A stretch of DNA of 64,000 nt from Bryobacterales bacterium (GCA_016789905.1 JAEUQC010000147.1:1-64000); one strand, 5' to 3'. Positions 42,632 to 52,135 are shown, numbered from the stretch's first letter. Numbers and translations are program-made. Notes: a model not told the origin generated them from the letters alone.

Positions 42632-43495
42632 TTATCCGCGGACGCTGGCCGCGGGAATTTTTCGAAGCACGTCTTCCATCTCGGCGCGGCTTTCAGCGCC
42701 AATGGTAAAGCAGTCAAGGACTTCCTGGTGGAGGGCGAACTGGAGGGCTTCGTCCACTCGATTGCGGAGCTTGCCGGCGCCCAGGATCTTCATTCCAATA
42801 ATGCCTTTGCCGGCCGCCTTCATCTCTTTCAACACGCCGATGACCGTGTTCGGATCGGCGTCCATTGCCGCCTGCGCCGGGTTCAGCCGGGCGAGGTCCA
42901 CCTCCACCCACGGTTCGGCGGCGGCGGTCTTCAGCGCCTCCAAAGTATGGCAGGAGACGCCTTTGGTGCGAACGATTCCTTTGGCCTGCGCCTCTTCAAT
43001 AACATCCATGGCGCCGCGTTTTTGCTTGTTCCAGTCCTTGTCCATCATGCAGTGGAGCAGAAGGATGTCAATAAAGTCCGTTTTCAACTCGCGGCGAAAA
43101 CGGTCCAGGTCGGCGCGCATTTCAGCGGCGGTGGAGGCGCGTGTCTTCGACAGGAGGACGACTTTGTCGCGGGGAACCGTGGTGAGCGCGCGCGCGACGT
43201 GGGGATGAGTGCCGTATTGATCCGCCGTGTCGAAAAAATTCAGGCCCTGATCGTAGCCGGCGCGGAAGAGTTCGGCGAGGCCCTCCACGCCCAGTTTCCT
43301 GGTTTGATTGGAACTGCCGCCCACACCGCTGGTGCCGGACCCCTGGGCCAGGCGGCTGAGAGCGATCTTCTTGGGGCCCAGCAGAACACGATCAATCGCC
43401 GTTTTCGGCTTTTCGGCGGCAAAAAGGTAATACGGAAACTGGTTCAGGGAAACGGCGGCGCCGGTGGCGGTACGGAAAAAGCGGCGTCTTTGCAT
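42632..43495 (-). CDS. Tat-exported aldo/keto reductase
   Basis: 287 residues from ATG at 43495, placing the twin-arginine motif (QRRRFFRTATGAAVSL) at the N-terminus; the frame to 43525 is the alternative. The AKR barrel follows: FFDTADQYGTHP (Asp and catalytic Tyr), LLSKTRA (Lys), LLLHCM (His), KGVSCHTLEALKTA, and IIGMKILGAGKL. Export of an NAD(P)H enzyme is odd, so it may instead carry bound cofactor or act with another donor. Tat-signal AKRs of this kind are common in Acidobacteria and Planctomycetes. It is first in the leftward redox operon and divergent from the gamma-glutamyltransferase, with 48 bases between them. Confidence 0.88.
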   Translation of the reverse strand: MQRRRFFRTATGAAVSLNQFPYYLFAAEKPKTAIDRVLLGPKKIALSRLAQGSGTSGVGGSSNQTRKLGVEGLAELFRAGYDQGLNFFDTADQYGTHPHVARALTTVPRDKVVLLSKTRASTAAEMRADLDRFRRELKTDFIDILLLHCMMDKDWNKQKRGAMDVIEEAQAKGIVRTKGVSCHTLEALKTAAAEPWVEVDLARLNPAQAAMDADPNTVIGVLKEMKAAGKGIIGMKILGAGKLRNRVDEALQFALHQEVLDCFTIGAESRAEMEDVLRKIPAASVRG

Positions 43496-43543
43496 ATTGG
43501 GTCCGTTCACTTGGTACGATATCACGGCACGGTCACAACTTTG

Positions 43544-45223
43544 ATGCCGAAACTCCTACTCTTGATTGTAGTTTGCCTTCCTTTAGCGGCGCAGGAACGG
43601 TGGCAGGCGCGTTCGATGGTGATTTCGCCGCGCGGAATCGCGGCCACCAGCCAGACGCTGGCCAGCCAGGCGGGCGCGCAGATACTGGCGCGAGGCGGAT
43701 CCGCGGTGGACGCGGCCATTGCGGCCAACGCCGTGCTGAGCGTTGTGGAGCCGATGATGTGCGGTATTGGCGGGGACCTGTTCGCGATTCACTATGAAGC
43801 GAAGACGGGAACGCTGAGCGGGATCAACGGCAGTGGGTGGGCGGGCCAGGGGCAGACGCTGGAGGCGTACAAGGCGAAAGGCCTGCACGGAGTGCCCTCA
43901 ACGGGAATCCATACGGTGACGGTGCCAGGGGCGGTTGACGGTTGGTGGCAAATGCACAAAAAATTTGGCAAGCTGCCGTGGGCCGACCTGTTCCAACCAG
44001 CGATCTATTACGCGCGGAACGGATTCCCGGTGACCGAGATCATTCAGGAAGACTGGGCAGGGAGCGTTTCGAAGCTGCGCGGGGACGACAACGCGCGGAA
44101 GTATTGGCTGGTGGACGGGCGCGCGCCAAAGGTAGGCGAACTGTTCAAGGCGCCAGCGCTGGCCGAAGCGCTGGAATTGATTGCCCGGGGCGGGCGGGAC
44201 GCGTTTTATAAGGGGCCAATCGCGGCGGCGATACTGAAGACATCAAAGCGGCTGGGAGGAACACTGGCGGCGGCCGATTTCGCCGAATTCCGCTCCGAAT
44301 GGATCGCGCCGATTTCGGTGGACTATCGGGGCTGGAAGGTATACGAGATGCCCCCGAACGGGCAGGGCATTGCGGCGCTCATGATGTTGAACCTGATGGA
44401 GCGCTTCGGGCTGCCGGAGATGGACCAGCGCTCCGCCGAAGCGATGCACATCAAGATTGAGGCGCAGAAGCTGGCTTACCGGGACCTGTACGCGTTTGTG
44501 GCCGACCCGCGGCAGGCGAAGGTGCCGGTGGCGGGTATGCTGGCCAAGGGTTATGCCGCGGCGCGGGCCCACGGTATTTCGCTGGAGAAAGCCAATTGCG
44601 ACGCGAAGCCGGGAGAGCCGGAAAAGGGCCACACGATTTATCTGAGCGTGATTGACAAAGACGGAAACACGCTGAGTTGGATACAGAGCATTTCTGATAT
44701 CTGGGGTTCTGGGGTGGCGGTGGACGATTACTCGTTTCACTTACACGACCGTGGAGGGAATTTTTCCTCCGACCCGGCGCACCCGAACGTGCTGGCGGCG
44801 CGGAAGCGGCCGTTTCATACCATCATTCCCGGCTTTATGGAAAAGGGCCAGCAGAAGATTGCCTTTGGCATCATGCGCGGCGGAAACCAGGCGCAGGCGC
44901 ACGCACAGTTCGTCTCGAACGTGGTGGATCACAAGATGAACATTCAGGAGGCGTTGGAGGCGCCACGCTTCACACGGCGCCATGTAGAAGGCTGCGGGGT
45001 GATGATGGAAGGGCGGCTGGACGCGGCGGCGCGGGAAAAGCTGAATGCGCTGGGCCACTATGTGGATTGGCGGGCCGAGTATTCGGCCCAAATGGGCGGT
45101 GGGCAGGCAGTACTGCTGGACGGGGCGGAGCGGATGCACTTCGGCGCGTCGTCACCAAGGAAAGACGGCGCGGCGATTCCGGAGCCGGATCCCTACTTTA
45201 TTCAATCGGGAAAGAAACCATGA
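43544..45223 (+). CDS. ggt: Gamma-glutamyltranspeptidase
   Basis: 559 residues from ATG at 43544, which starts with a signal peptide (MPKLLLLIVVCLPLAAQ). A longer in-frame extension back to 42476 is rejected because it runs antisense through two other genes. The precursor is autocleaved before the nucleophile T364 in GHTIYLSVIDKDGNTLSW. Other signatures are GGSAVDAAIAANAVLSVVEP, GIGGDLFAIHY and GGGQAVLLDG. It hydrolyses or transfers gamma-glutamyl groups of glutathione and related peptides in the periplasm. The stop overlaps the next start (ATGA). No glutathione genes are nearby. Confidence 0.93.
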   Translation: MPKLLLLIVVCLPLAAQERWQARSMVISPRGIAATSQTLASQAGAQILARGGSAVDAAIAANAVLSVVEPMMCGIGGDLFAIHYEAKTGTLSGINGSGWAGQGQTLEAYKAKGLHGVPSTGIHTVTVPGAVDGWWQMHKKFGKLPWADLFQPAIYYARNGFPVTEIIQEDWAGSVSKLRGDDNARKYWLVDGRAPKVGELFKAPALAEALELIARGGRDAFYKGPIAAAILKTSKRLGGTLAAADFAEFRSEWIAPISVDYRGWKVYEMPPNGQGIAALMMLNLMERFGLPEMDQRSAEAMHIKIEAQKLAYRDLYAFVADPRQAKVPVAGMLAKGYAAARAHGISLEKANCDAKPGEPEKGHTIYLSVIDKDGNTLSWIQSISDIWGSGVAVDDYSFHLHDRGGNFSSDPAHPNVLAARKRPFHTIIPGFMEKGQQKIAFGIMRGGNQAQAHAQFVSNVVDHKMNIQEALEAPRFTRRHVEGCGVMMEGRLDAAAREKLNALGHYVDWRAEYSAQMGGGQAVLLDGAERMHFGASSPRKDGAAIPEPDPYFIQSGKKP

Positions 45224-46479
45224 AGTTACTTACATATGTTTTGACCGCCGCTGCTGTGTTTTCGGTGGAGCCGGCGCAGGAGCTGGTGCAGTTAGCCAGG
45301 AAGTCACCGCAATCTGCCGCGTTCAAAGAGAAACTGATGGCGCAGACCAAGGCAGAGGAGCGAAAGAACGGCCGGGCGTGGGCCGGCTATTTGGGAGAGT
45401 ACGTGTTTGCTGTGGAATCGGCGACGGCGCCCCAGTTCTTCTGGGATGAGCAGCCGGGCGGCAAACCGGTGCGGCTGAAGGGCAGCGATGTGTGGATTGC
45501 CACGCCCACCGGCAAGACTGGCCGTTCTCACAATTACTATTGGGTGGTGAACGGAAAGCAGATGGTGAATCCGCCGCTGTTACTGCCGAACGATGTGCCG
45601 GGCTACGGGCCGCTGAGCTATGAAAAGCCGGGCGTGCCGAAGGGTACGCTGTCGGAGAAGATTGTTCACACGAGCGCGATCTACGACGGCATGAAGGCCG
45701 ATTATTGGGTGTACGTGCCGGCACAATACAACGCCGCCACGCCGGCCGCGTTGATGGTGTGGCAAGACGGCGCGGGGCTGACGAACCGCAACGCGGGGGC
45801 GAGGTTATTGACGGTGGTAGATAACCTGATCCACGAAAAGAAGATGCCGGTGGCGATTCAGGTGCTAATTTCGCCAGGAATGTTAGGCGAGCGGCGCCTG
45901 CGATCCGTGCAGTATGACTCGGTGGACGATAAGTACGCGCGGTATCTGCGAGATGAAATTCTGAAAGATGTAGAGGCCAAATATAACATCCGCAAAGATG
46001 GCTATTCACGGTTTATTTCCGGGTCCTCGTCGGGCGCTATTTGCGCGTTCAATGTGGCGTGGTGGCACAACGATCATTTCACGCGCGTCCTTTCCTGGGT
46101 GGGCAGCTATACAAGCATTCAATGGGACCCGTGGAAGAAAGAGGGCGGCAACATCTATCCGTTCCTGATTCGAAAATCGGACCGCAAGAATATACGCATT
46201 TGGATGACAGACGGGCACAACGATCTGGAAAACAACCATGGGTCTTGGCCGCTCCAGAATATCGCCATGGCGAATTCGTTGAAGATGAAAGAGTACGATT
46301 TCCACTTCTACTTCGGCTCCGCGCAGCATAATGGAGTACAAGGAGCGTCGGACCTGCCGGAGGCGCTGACATGGATTTGGCGCGGCTACGACGCGGCGAA
46401 GACGGCGGAGGTGTTTACGATGGACCCGGCGGAGAAAGGGAAACCCTATTGGCGGGTGAAGGAACTGAACCGGGAGTAA
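45220..46479 (+). CDS. Secreted esterase of the Fes/EsterD-like family
   Basis: 419 residues from ATG at 45220, giving signal peptide MKLLTYVLTAAAVFSVEPA. A longer frame to 45067 runs through the ggt end. The first ~170 residues are beta-rich, like the Fes N-terminal domain (FFWDEQPGGKPVRLKGSDVWIATP, SHNYYWVVNG). An esterase D-type alpha/beta hydrolase follows: VYVPAQYNAATPAALMVWQDG, nucleophile Ser in SGSSSGAICAFNVAWW, Asp in MTDGHNDLEN, and His in AQHNGVQGA near 382. Such enzymes hydrolyse ferric enterobactin-type or other acyl esters. It overlaps ggt by four bases. The end is 11 bases from the prmA start. Confidence 0.87.
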   Translation: MKLLTYVLTAAAVFSVEPAQELVQLARKSPQSAAFKEKLMAQTKAEERKNGRAWAGYLGEYVFAVESATAPQFFWDEQPGGKPVRLKGSDVWIATPTGKTGRSHNYYWVVNGKQMVNPPLLLPNDVPGYGPLSYEKPGVPKGTLSEKIVHTSAIYDGMKADYWVYVPAQYNAATPAALMVWQDGAGLTNRNAGARLLTVVDNLIHEKKMPVAIQVLISPGMLGERRLRSVQYDSVDDKYARYLRDEILKDVEAKYNIRKDGYSRFISGSSSGAICAFNVAWWHNDHFTRVLSWVGSYTSIQWDPWKKEGGNIYPFLIRKSDRKNIRIWMTDGHNDLENNHGSWPLQNIAMANSLKMKEYDFHFYFGSAQHNGVQGASDLPEALTWIWRGYDAAKTAEVFTMDPAEKGKPYWRVKELNRE

Positions 46480-46490
46480 GTTACTACCGG

Positions 46491-47228
46491 GTGCGCATTC
46501 CGCTGAACGGCCGCTTGCAGGAAGAAATCTGCGAGCGGCTGGCGGATTTTGAGGTGGCGGGCATTGAGGAGCTTGCGGATTCGGTGCGCGTGTTTTTCAC
46601 CTCACAGCGGGAGGCGGGCGACGCGGCGCGCGCACTGGGCGGGAGCGAGCCGGAGGTGATCGCGGATGAAAACTGGTCAGCCGTCTGGCAGGCCGAGTGG
46701 ACACCGCTATCGATTGGGGAGCGTTTTTTCCTGTGCCCGGCGTGGGTGGACGCGGCGACACCGGAGGGTCGAATCCGGCTGGAAATGGCGCCTGGCAACG
46801 TTTTTGGCGGCGGGGACCACCCGACGACGCAGCTCTGTCTGGAACTGCTGGAGCAACTGGCGCGGCCCGGGGTTCTGGTGGCCGACATCGGCGCGGGAAC
46901 AGGCATCTTGACGAAAGCGGCGAGGGCGCTGGGGGCGCGCGCCGTTGGCTGCGATATCGATCCGGCTTCGGCAAAGACGGTGGACTTCATTGGCTCGGCG
47001 GATGCGCTGGCCAGTGCGCAATTCGATGGTGTGATCGCCAATATCCACCTGGGCGTGCTCCAGCAACTGCGTGCGGAGTTGCGGCGGCTGGCGCGGCCCG
47101 GAGCGTGGCTGCTTGCCAGTGGATTTCTGCCGGAGCAGGCCGGAGCGGCGGTGGATCTATTCGGCCGTCCGGCGGCGCTACTGGAACGCGACGGCTGGTG
47201 CGCGGGTGTATTCACGAATTGGGAGTAG
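46491..47228 (+). CDS. prmA: Ribosomal protein L11 methyltransferase
   Basis: 245 residues from GTG at 46491. The N-terminal substrate-binding domain is short but recognisable (RIPLNGRLQEEICERLADFEVAGIEEL). The SAM domain has NVFGGGDHPTTQLCLELLEQL (the FGTGxHxTT motif with one change), motif I VADIGAGTGILTKAA, acidic DIDPAS and the NI motif in GVIANIHLGVLQQL. It trimethylates ribosomal protein L11. The start is uncertain: no ribosome binding site is near the GTG, although GGGAG lies 14 bases upstream, and the frame stays open upstream. It is transcribed with the esterase and ggt. Confidence 0.82.
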   Translation: MRIPLNGRLQEEICERLADFEVAGIEELADSVRVFFTSQREAGDAARALGGSEPEVIADENWSAVWQAEWTPLSIGERFFLCPAWVDAATPEGRIRLEMAPGNVFGGGDHPTTQLCLELLEQLARPGVLVADIGAGTGILTKAARALGARAVGCDIDPASAKTVDFIGSADALASAQFDGVIANIHLGVLQQLRAELRRLARPGAWLLASGFLPEQAGAAVDLFGRPAALLERDGWCAGVFTNWE

Positions 47229-47231
47229 CGT
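47226..47231 (+). promoter_or_regulatory. Possible -10 box of the nucleotidase-like gene
   Basis: TAGCGT, overlapping the prmA stop codon, then six bases (AGAGCT), then the ATG at 47238. A weak box, listed because the spacing equals the other leaderless units. Confidence 0.25.
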
Positions 47232-47237
47232 AGAGCT

Positions 47238-50200
47238 ATGCGTATCTGCATGTTGTTCGCGCTGGGCCTGGCGGCCACGGCGGCGGACCTAAGTGTCGTC
47301 TACACCGGGCGGTTGATCGGCTACGCGCGGGCCTGCGCCGAGGAGCGCTTTGTTCGCGGCAAAGTGATGGAGGGCGTGCAGTACTACAACCGCGTTTGCG
47401 TTGGTGCGGAGGGCGGATATGGCCGCGCGCTTGCGGCAGTGCTGCGGGAGGCGGGCGCGGGCGCCCCGCGGCGACTGCTGCTGGGCGTTGGCGACCACTT
47501 TGCGCTGGACTACCGTGCACGCACTGTGGTGGTGGATGCCAAGGACGGCGAACGCGCCGTTGGCAAGGACGAATTGTTCTACCACGAGCCGCACGGGTGG
47601 ATTATCCTGAGCGACGCCGACCCCGCAAAATTCGATGCGATTGTGGAATCGCAATCCGGCGCCAATACAGTCATTGAAGGCGACGCGACGGCGCAGTTTC
47701 TGATCGATGCCGGTTACGACGCGTTGGCGCCGGGCAAACACGACTTCTATTTCGGCGCCGAACGGTTGCGGCAAGTCTCTCGGCTGCTGGCGCGCCGACC
47801 GCGGCCGGTGCAGATGCTGGGAACGAACCTGGTGATACAAGGCACGTTGATCGACCCGCCCGCCCGCGTTCCCGAGGGATTCCGGAAGAAGAACTACCTG
47901 GACCGTCACGGCGACGTCACCATTGGTTTGCCGGCAATCGCGCTGCCCTGGTTGCGCCGCGTTTCCGTCGCGGGAAAGTTTGAAAGCGTGGTGTTGTGCC
48001 CGGTGGGCAGAGCGGGCCGGGATCAGGCCTGCGCCGTGGCCAGTGAAGTGGTGCAATTGTTGCCCGACGGCAAGCGATTCAAACTGCCGGACGACGCGCC
48101 CGCGCTCAAGGAAGTGACGTCCTATCACCTGTGCGCGCGGCGAGCGGGCGCCGAACCGGTCTGCACCGTTTTCGATGTGGCGCAGCCGCTCTTTCAATAT
48201 GGCCGGGAGAACTCTTCCACTCCGTTTCCGCAGCCCTATTTCGTGGACCGGGACCGCAACGTTGTGGTGATGGGCGTGGTGGCGCCAGGGCTGGAAAAGC
48301 AGGTGGGGCTGCTGAACATGGTGTGGCGGGACCCCAAGCGGAGCCACGAGGTGCGCGCTGTGGCCGTTGACGCCATACAGTCCATTGAACAACTGCTGGA
48401 TTTCTGCGAAGCCAAAGGCGATTGCACCGCGGAACGCCAAATGGTGCTGCTGGCGCAGATGCCGATGGAGGCCGCCGCGGCGGTGCAGCGGAGAACCGGC
48501 AAACGGTTCGACCTGGTGATCGCCGAAGCCAACCCATTCACGCACACGCCATTTCCGAAGGTGGAATACCCGGCCGATTATCCGGCGCTGGTGGTGAGTC
48601 CCAAGCCGGTGTACGACGCCAACCGGCCGGCCGAAATCGCGCTGCATGCGCAGGCCGTCATCCTGCGCGGGCAGAACCGATCGTTCACCTCGTTCGCGGT
48701 GCAAACGGCCCCGTATGCGTTGGCGTTGGAACCAGGGGCGGAGACCACGAAGCGCGTTCGCCTGGCACTGGACTCGTTAAAGCGATTCCCTACCGGCGAC
48801 CCTGAGGATGACTTTCGCCAACTGGTGCTTGAGACCATGCGCGAACGGGCAGGGGCAGCAGTCGCGATTCTGCAGAAGCGCGACCTTTTCAAAATGGATC
48901 TGCTACTGAAAAAGGCCGTGGCCGGGCCGCGCACAGAGGACGACAAACTGCGCGCGATGGTGGAAGGCATACTTTGGAAGGGCGACTTCCTTGCGCCCCG
49001 GCTGGTGAAGGGCAGCGCGCTGCGGCGCGCCCTGGAGCGCGCCCGGGAGTTCGACGCGCTGGACAAGGACGTCTATTTCTACGAGAGTGAATACAACCGC
49101 GGGCTCCACATTCTGGGAGCGTTTCAGGGTCCGGCTTCGCGCAAGTTCTTCGTTAACGGGGAACCGATTGCGGACGACAAAGCGTACCTGGTGGCGATGA
49201 CCGATTTTCTGGCGTTCGGGGACACGGGCTACCCCGAACTGGCGCAGGAACTGACGGGAGCGCCCGAACGTCCGCACGAACTCAACGTGCTGCCGCGGAT
49301 TTCTGAACTTGTGCTGGACCGGCTGCGCGGGACGACGGCCGCGCGGGGGAAGGGAACCCGGTTTGGGACGTACATGGACTACATTGATTGGCCGGGATTT
49401 CCGGTGGAGCCGGAAGCCACGCTGGCCATGCAGTTTGGTGAGTATTTCCGGTCCTCGTCGAACGGAACACCGCAATTTCCGGGGCTGGTGAACGGCGCGA
49501 CCAAGAACGCGGAAACACTGGTGCAAACGCGGTCCCGCTGGCGCGTTGTGTTGGAGCGCGGCGAAGTGGCGTGGTCCGATTATTGGCACAACCAGACAAA
49601 CCAAAGTGCGTTGCTGCGCGCCTTTGAAGGCATTACCGAAAGCCGCGTGGCCGCGCCGGAGACGCATTCGCTGAACGCCGCATTCGCGGCCGAACTGAGG
49701 CGCGAAAAGATCCGCTCGGTGGACTTCTTGCGCGCCGAAGGGCGTCTGCAGAATCAGCGTATTGAAAATGCCGAGTCGCGATTTGTGCATAGTTATCCGC
49801 AGAACGAGCTTTCGGTGGAAGCCGGCTGGCGGCGCGCGATGCACCGCAGCATCTACCAGCGGCCGTGGTGGGGTTGGCAGGTTTCGGGCATCGTGAACAC
49901 GCAGATTCAGAACCCGCTGTTCGCGGCCCGTGTAAGCCATCGCACCGAATGCCCAGCCGGCGATTGCAAGACCAGCCAAGGGTTCGACGCGAGCCTGGGC
50001 CGAACAACGCGTGCCCTGGTTAAGCTTGGCGCGCGCCGGGAGATGCGCGATAGCTGGGCGGAAGCGGGCGTTTTCGCGGGCGGTGTGCGGCGGCCGGAGT
50101 CCTATCAACTGCTCGATCTGGCCCCGTGCCGATTATCTGTTGAAAACCTGCGGACGTGCCTGGACAGCCCGGCGCGGGTATTGAGCGCAGCGCCGAAGTT

Positions 50201-50612
50201 GGACGCGTTAACCCAGCACACGGTGATGGGCGGCGGCATGGAGTCCGGTGTGTTCGCCAATTTCAGTTGGCGCGTGCCGCTCACTCCGGCCAATGCAGCG
50301 CAACTGGTGCTGGAAAACCGCGGCCGCTGGTATTTCAACCATGGAAAAGACATTCCGCTGGATACGCGCCTATCGAACCTGTTCAGCGCCGGGCTGGCCA
50401 TTCCCATCGCCGGCCGACTGGCGTTGAAGCCCTCCTGGACGCTGTTCCACTACCTCAATAAATCCGGGCTGGTGCTCGCGCCCGGCGGGTTCGCACAACG
50501 GCCCGGTGTGCTGCTGATGGGCAATACGTTCGACATCAAGGCCGAATACCGCTTTGATTGGACGGAGGGCCAATCGTGGCTAAAGGTGCTGCGTTACGGC
50601 GGCGGGCGGTAG
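47238..50612 (+). CDS. Degenerate 5'-nucleotidase-like protein with barrel-like C-terminus
   Basis: 1124 residues with signal peptide MRICMLFALGLAATAA. Residues about 17-560 look like a metallophosphoesterase of the UshA/5'-nucleotidase family, but key residues are altered. The expected GNHE(D/F) block reads PGKHDFYFG, and the N-terminal DxH block is replaced by YTGRLIGYA. Residues about 560-690 match the 5'-nucleotidase C-terminal domain (FLAPRLVKGSALRRALERA, RGLHILGAFQG, VNGEPIADDKAYLVAMTDFLAFGDTGYPEL). The last ~430 residues have alternating hydrophobic and polar strands, like an outer-membrane barrel, and end YFNHGKDIPLDTRLSNLF...KAEYRFDWTEGQSWLKVLRY. The terminal residue is not aromatic. 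Probably an inactive or altered nucleotidase tethered at the outer membrane; function unknown. Confidence 0.7.
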   Translation: MRICMLFALGLAATAADLSVVYTGRLIGYARACAEERFVRGKVMEGVQYYNRVCVGAEGGYGRALAAVLREAGAGAPRRLLLGVGDHFALDYRARTVVVDAKDGERAVGKDELFYHEPHGWIILSDADPAKFDAIVESQSGANTVIEGDATAQFLIDAGYDALAPGKHDFYFGAERLRQVSRLLARRPRPVQMLGTNLVIQGTLIDPPARVPEGFRKKNYLDRHGDVTIGLPAIALPWLRRVSVAGKFESVVLCPVGRAGRDQACAVASEVVQLLPDGKRFKLPDDAPALKEVTSYHLCARRAGAEPVCTVFDVAQPLFQYGRENSSTPFPQPYFVDRDRNVVVMGVVAPGLEKQVGLLNMVWRDPKRSHEVRAVAVDAIQSIEQLLDFCEAKGDCTAERQMVLLAQMPMEAAAAVQRRTGKRFDLVIAEANPFTHTPFPKVEYPADYPALVVSPKPVYDANRPAEIALHAQAVILRGQNRSFTSFAVQTAPYALALEPGAETTKRVRLALDSLKRFPTGDPEDDFRQLVLETMRERAGAAVAILQKRDLFKMDLLLKKAVAGPRTEDDKLRAMVEGILWKGDFLAPRLVKGSALRRALERAREFDALDKDVYFYESEYNRGLHILGAFQGPASRKFFVNGEPIADDKAYLVAMTDFLAFGDTGYPELAQELTGAPERPHELNVLPRISELVLDRLRGTTAARGKGTRFGTYMDYIDWPGFPVEPEATLAMQFGEYFRSSSNGTPQFPGLVNGATKNAETLVQTRSRWRVVLERGEVAWSDYWHNQTNQSALLRAFEGITESRVAAPETHSLNAAFAAELRREKIRSVDFLRAEGRLQNQRIENAESRFVHSYPQNELSVEAGWRRAMHRSIYQRPWWGWQVSGIVNTQIQNPLFAARVSHRTECPAGDCKTSQGFDASLGRTTRALVKLGARREMRDSWAEAGVFAGGVRRPESYQLLDLAPCRLSVENLRTCLDSPARVLSAAPKLDALTQHTVMGGGMESGVFANFSWRVPLTPANAAQLVLENRGRWYFNHGKDIPLDTRLSNLFSAGLAIPIAGRLALKPSWTLFHYLNKSGLVLAPGGFAQRPGVLLMGNTFDIKAEYRFDWTEGQSWLKVLRYGGGR

Positions 50613-50614
50613 CG

Positions 50615-52135
50615 TTAGGGCAGAATGCGTTTCGGCGCCGCCTTGCGGTACTGGTCCTTCCAATACGATGCCCGGGCGGGTTCGATTTGCGCTAGCAGAT
50701 TGTACGCCTGCTCCAACAGCGGCTCCAGCCGGATGGCCTCCATCACCTGCGCTTTTGCCTCGGCGATGTCCCCGGCGTTGGCGAGGGCGGCGGCCAACTG
50801 GAGGCGGCGCATGGTGTCGGCGGGCTGATCCTCAACGGCGCGCCGCAGCCACGGCAACGCCAGTTCCGGCTTCTTCTGCCGCATGTACTGCAGGCCCGCG
50901 GCCAGCGCCACGGCGCCATCGGTGTGCCCTTGTTTCACCGTCTCGTTTAACTCTGTCAGCCCCTCACGCAGGCGCTTCAGGCTTCTTGATTGCTCCGCGT
51001 TGTTCAAATACGCCAGCGCCAGGTTTCGCGTCCGCAGTCCTTTCGGCGGCTCGCGCCAGGCACGAAGGAGTTCGCCGCGGTCCAGGAACTTCTCTTCGCT
51101 CTTCTTTGTGCGGATCCAGTGATCAGTGCGCGATGCGTGGCTGCCGTCGTAGGGGCGTTGACGCGGCATGTGGCAGCGAATGCAATCGTCGCCGGCCTTG
51201 CGGCGGTGCGTTTCGGCGGGTTCGCCCGCGTGGCATTGTTGGCACTTGTCGCGGTACCAAGCGGCCTTGTCTTTCTCCGCCGGTTCGCGGTGGGAGTCAT
51301 GACAGGAGCCGCACCAAAGTTTCCCCTGGCTGGCGATGGCGCAACGGCTGGCGGCTAGTTCCTCGGTTTGGCTTTGCACGCGCAGAATGGTGTCGTCAGC
51401 GTTCTTCCGCGCGACGTAGATGGTGAAAACGTCCTCCATGGCGAGGCCGGGCTGGTAATCGGTGAACTGTTTGCCGGGGTTGAGCACGCGCGCTTCGCCG
51501 GGCAGATGGCAGGTGTCGCAAACCGCGTCGCGGGCGGCGATTGTCAATTTGGCCGGGTTGACGATATTGGTTTTGGCTGGCTTCGACAAATGTGCGGTGG
51601 CGTCGCCATGGCAGCGGTCGCACGTGATGGCCGCGCCGGCAAGGGCGTCGTCCGCGTAGCGATTCTGCGTGCCGCGAATCGGGGTGGTGCGGTTGGCATG
51701 ACAGTGCAGGCAATCGGAACGGACGGGACGGTAAAAGGTAGGATTCGAGTCGATGACATAACCCGGCGCCATGTCCCATATCAAGCGATTCGCATACCAG
51801 GCGAGCGGCGATTGAAACAGTGAATCGCCGATTTTAACGATGTAAGATTTTGCTTCTTTACCGGAACCGATGGCCCAACCGATGTCGTAGGCCTCCACCG
51901 CGCCCTTGTTTTCCATGAAGTGCGTCATCGTGCCCTGGTGCCAAACTACTCCCATGCGGCGTCCCGAAAAATCGTGAAACCACTGGCGTTGCGATTGCGC
52001 CTCTGCGCGCGGCGCGGCAATGCTGCGCGCTTTTCCCGTGCGCGTGTAGGAGTCCACGATAGACTGGTGGCAGTTGACGCAGCGCGGGTCCGCCCAGAGG
52101 GTGGCCGCGGCCAGCAGGAAATAGACGCGGAGCAT
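50615..52135 (-). CDS. Heptaheme c-type cytochrome with TPR domain
   Basis: 506 residues from ATG at 52135, which gives signal peptide MLRVYFLLAAATLWA. Seven CxxCH motifs are present: CVNCH, CLHCH, CDRCH, CDTCH, CGSCH, CQQCH and CIRCH, within the first ~330 residues. The layout resembles DmsE/NrfB- and NapC-unrelated doheme-rich cytochromes with a cytochrome c554-like fold. The C-terminal ~160 residues are TPR repeats (LALAYLNNAEQSRSLKRLREGLTELN; DTMRRLQLAAALANAGDIAEAKAQVMEA). It is probably a periplasmic electron-transfer hub, and the TPR part may bind a partner. It is divergent from the siroheme reductase, with 73 bases between the start codons. Confidence 0.9.
   Translation of the reverse strand: MLRVYFLLAAATLWADPRCVNCHQSIVDSYTRTGKARSIAAPRAEAQSQRQWFHDFSGRRMGVVWHQGTMTHFMENKGAVEAYDIGWAIGSGKEAKSYIVKIGDSLFQSPLAWYANRLIWDMAPGYVIDSNPTFYRPVRSDCLHCHANRTTPIRGTQNRYADDALAGAAITCDRCHGDATAHLSKPAKTNIVNPAKLTIAARDAVCDTCHLPGEARVLNPGKQFTDYQPGLAMEDVFTIYVARKNADDTILRVQSQTEELAASRCAIASQGKLWCGSCHDSHREPAEKDKAAWYRDKCQQCHAGEPAETHRRKAGDDCIRCHMPRQRPYDGSHASRTDHWIRTKKSEEKFLDRGELLRAWREPPKGLRTRNLALAYLNNAEQSRSLKRLREGLTELNETVKQGHTDGAVALAAGLQYMRQKKPELALPWLRRAVEDQPADTMRRLQLAAALANAGDIAEAKAQVMEAIRLEPLLEQAYNLLAQIEPARASYWKDQYRKAAPKRILP

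Noticed and set aside
42476..43543. N-terminal extension of the gamma-glutamyltransferase
   Set aside because: In frame, but antisense through the oxidoreductase and Cys-His genes. The ATG at 43544 begins a clean signal peptide.
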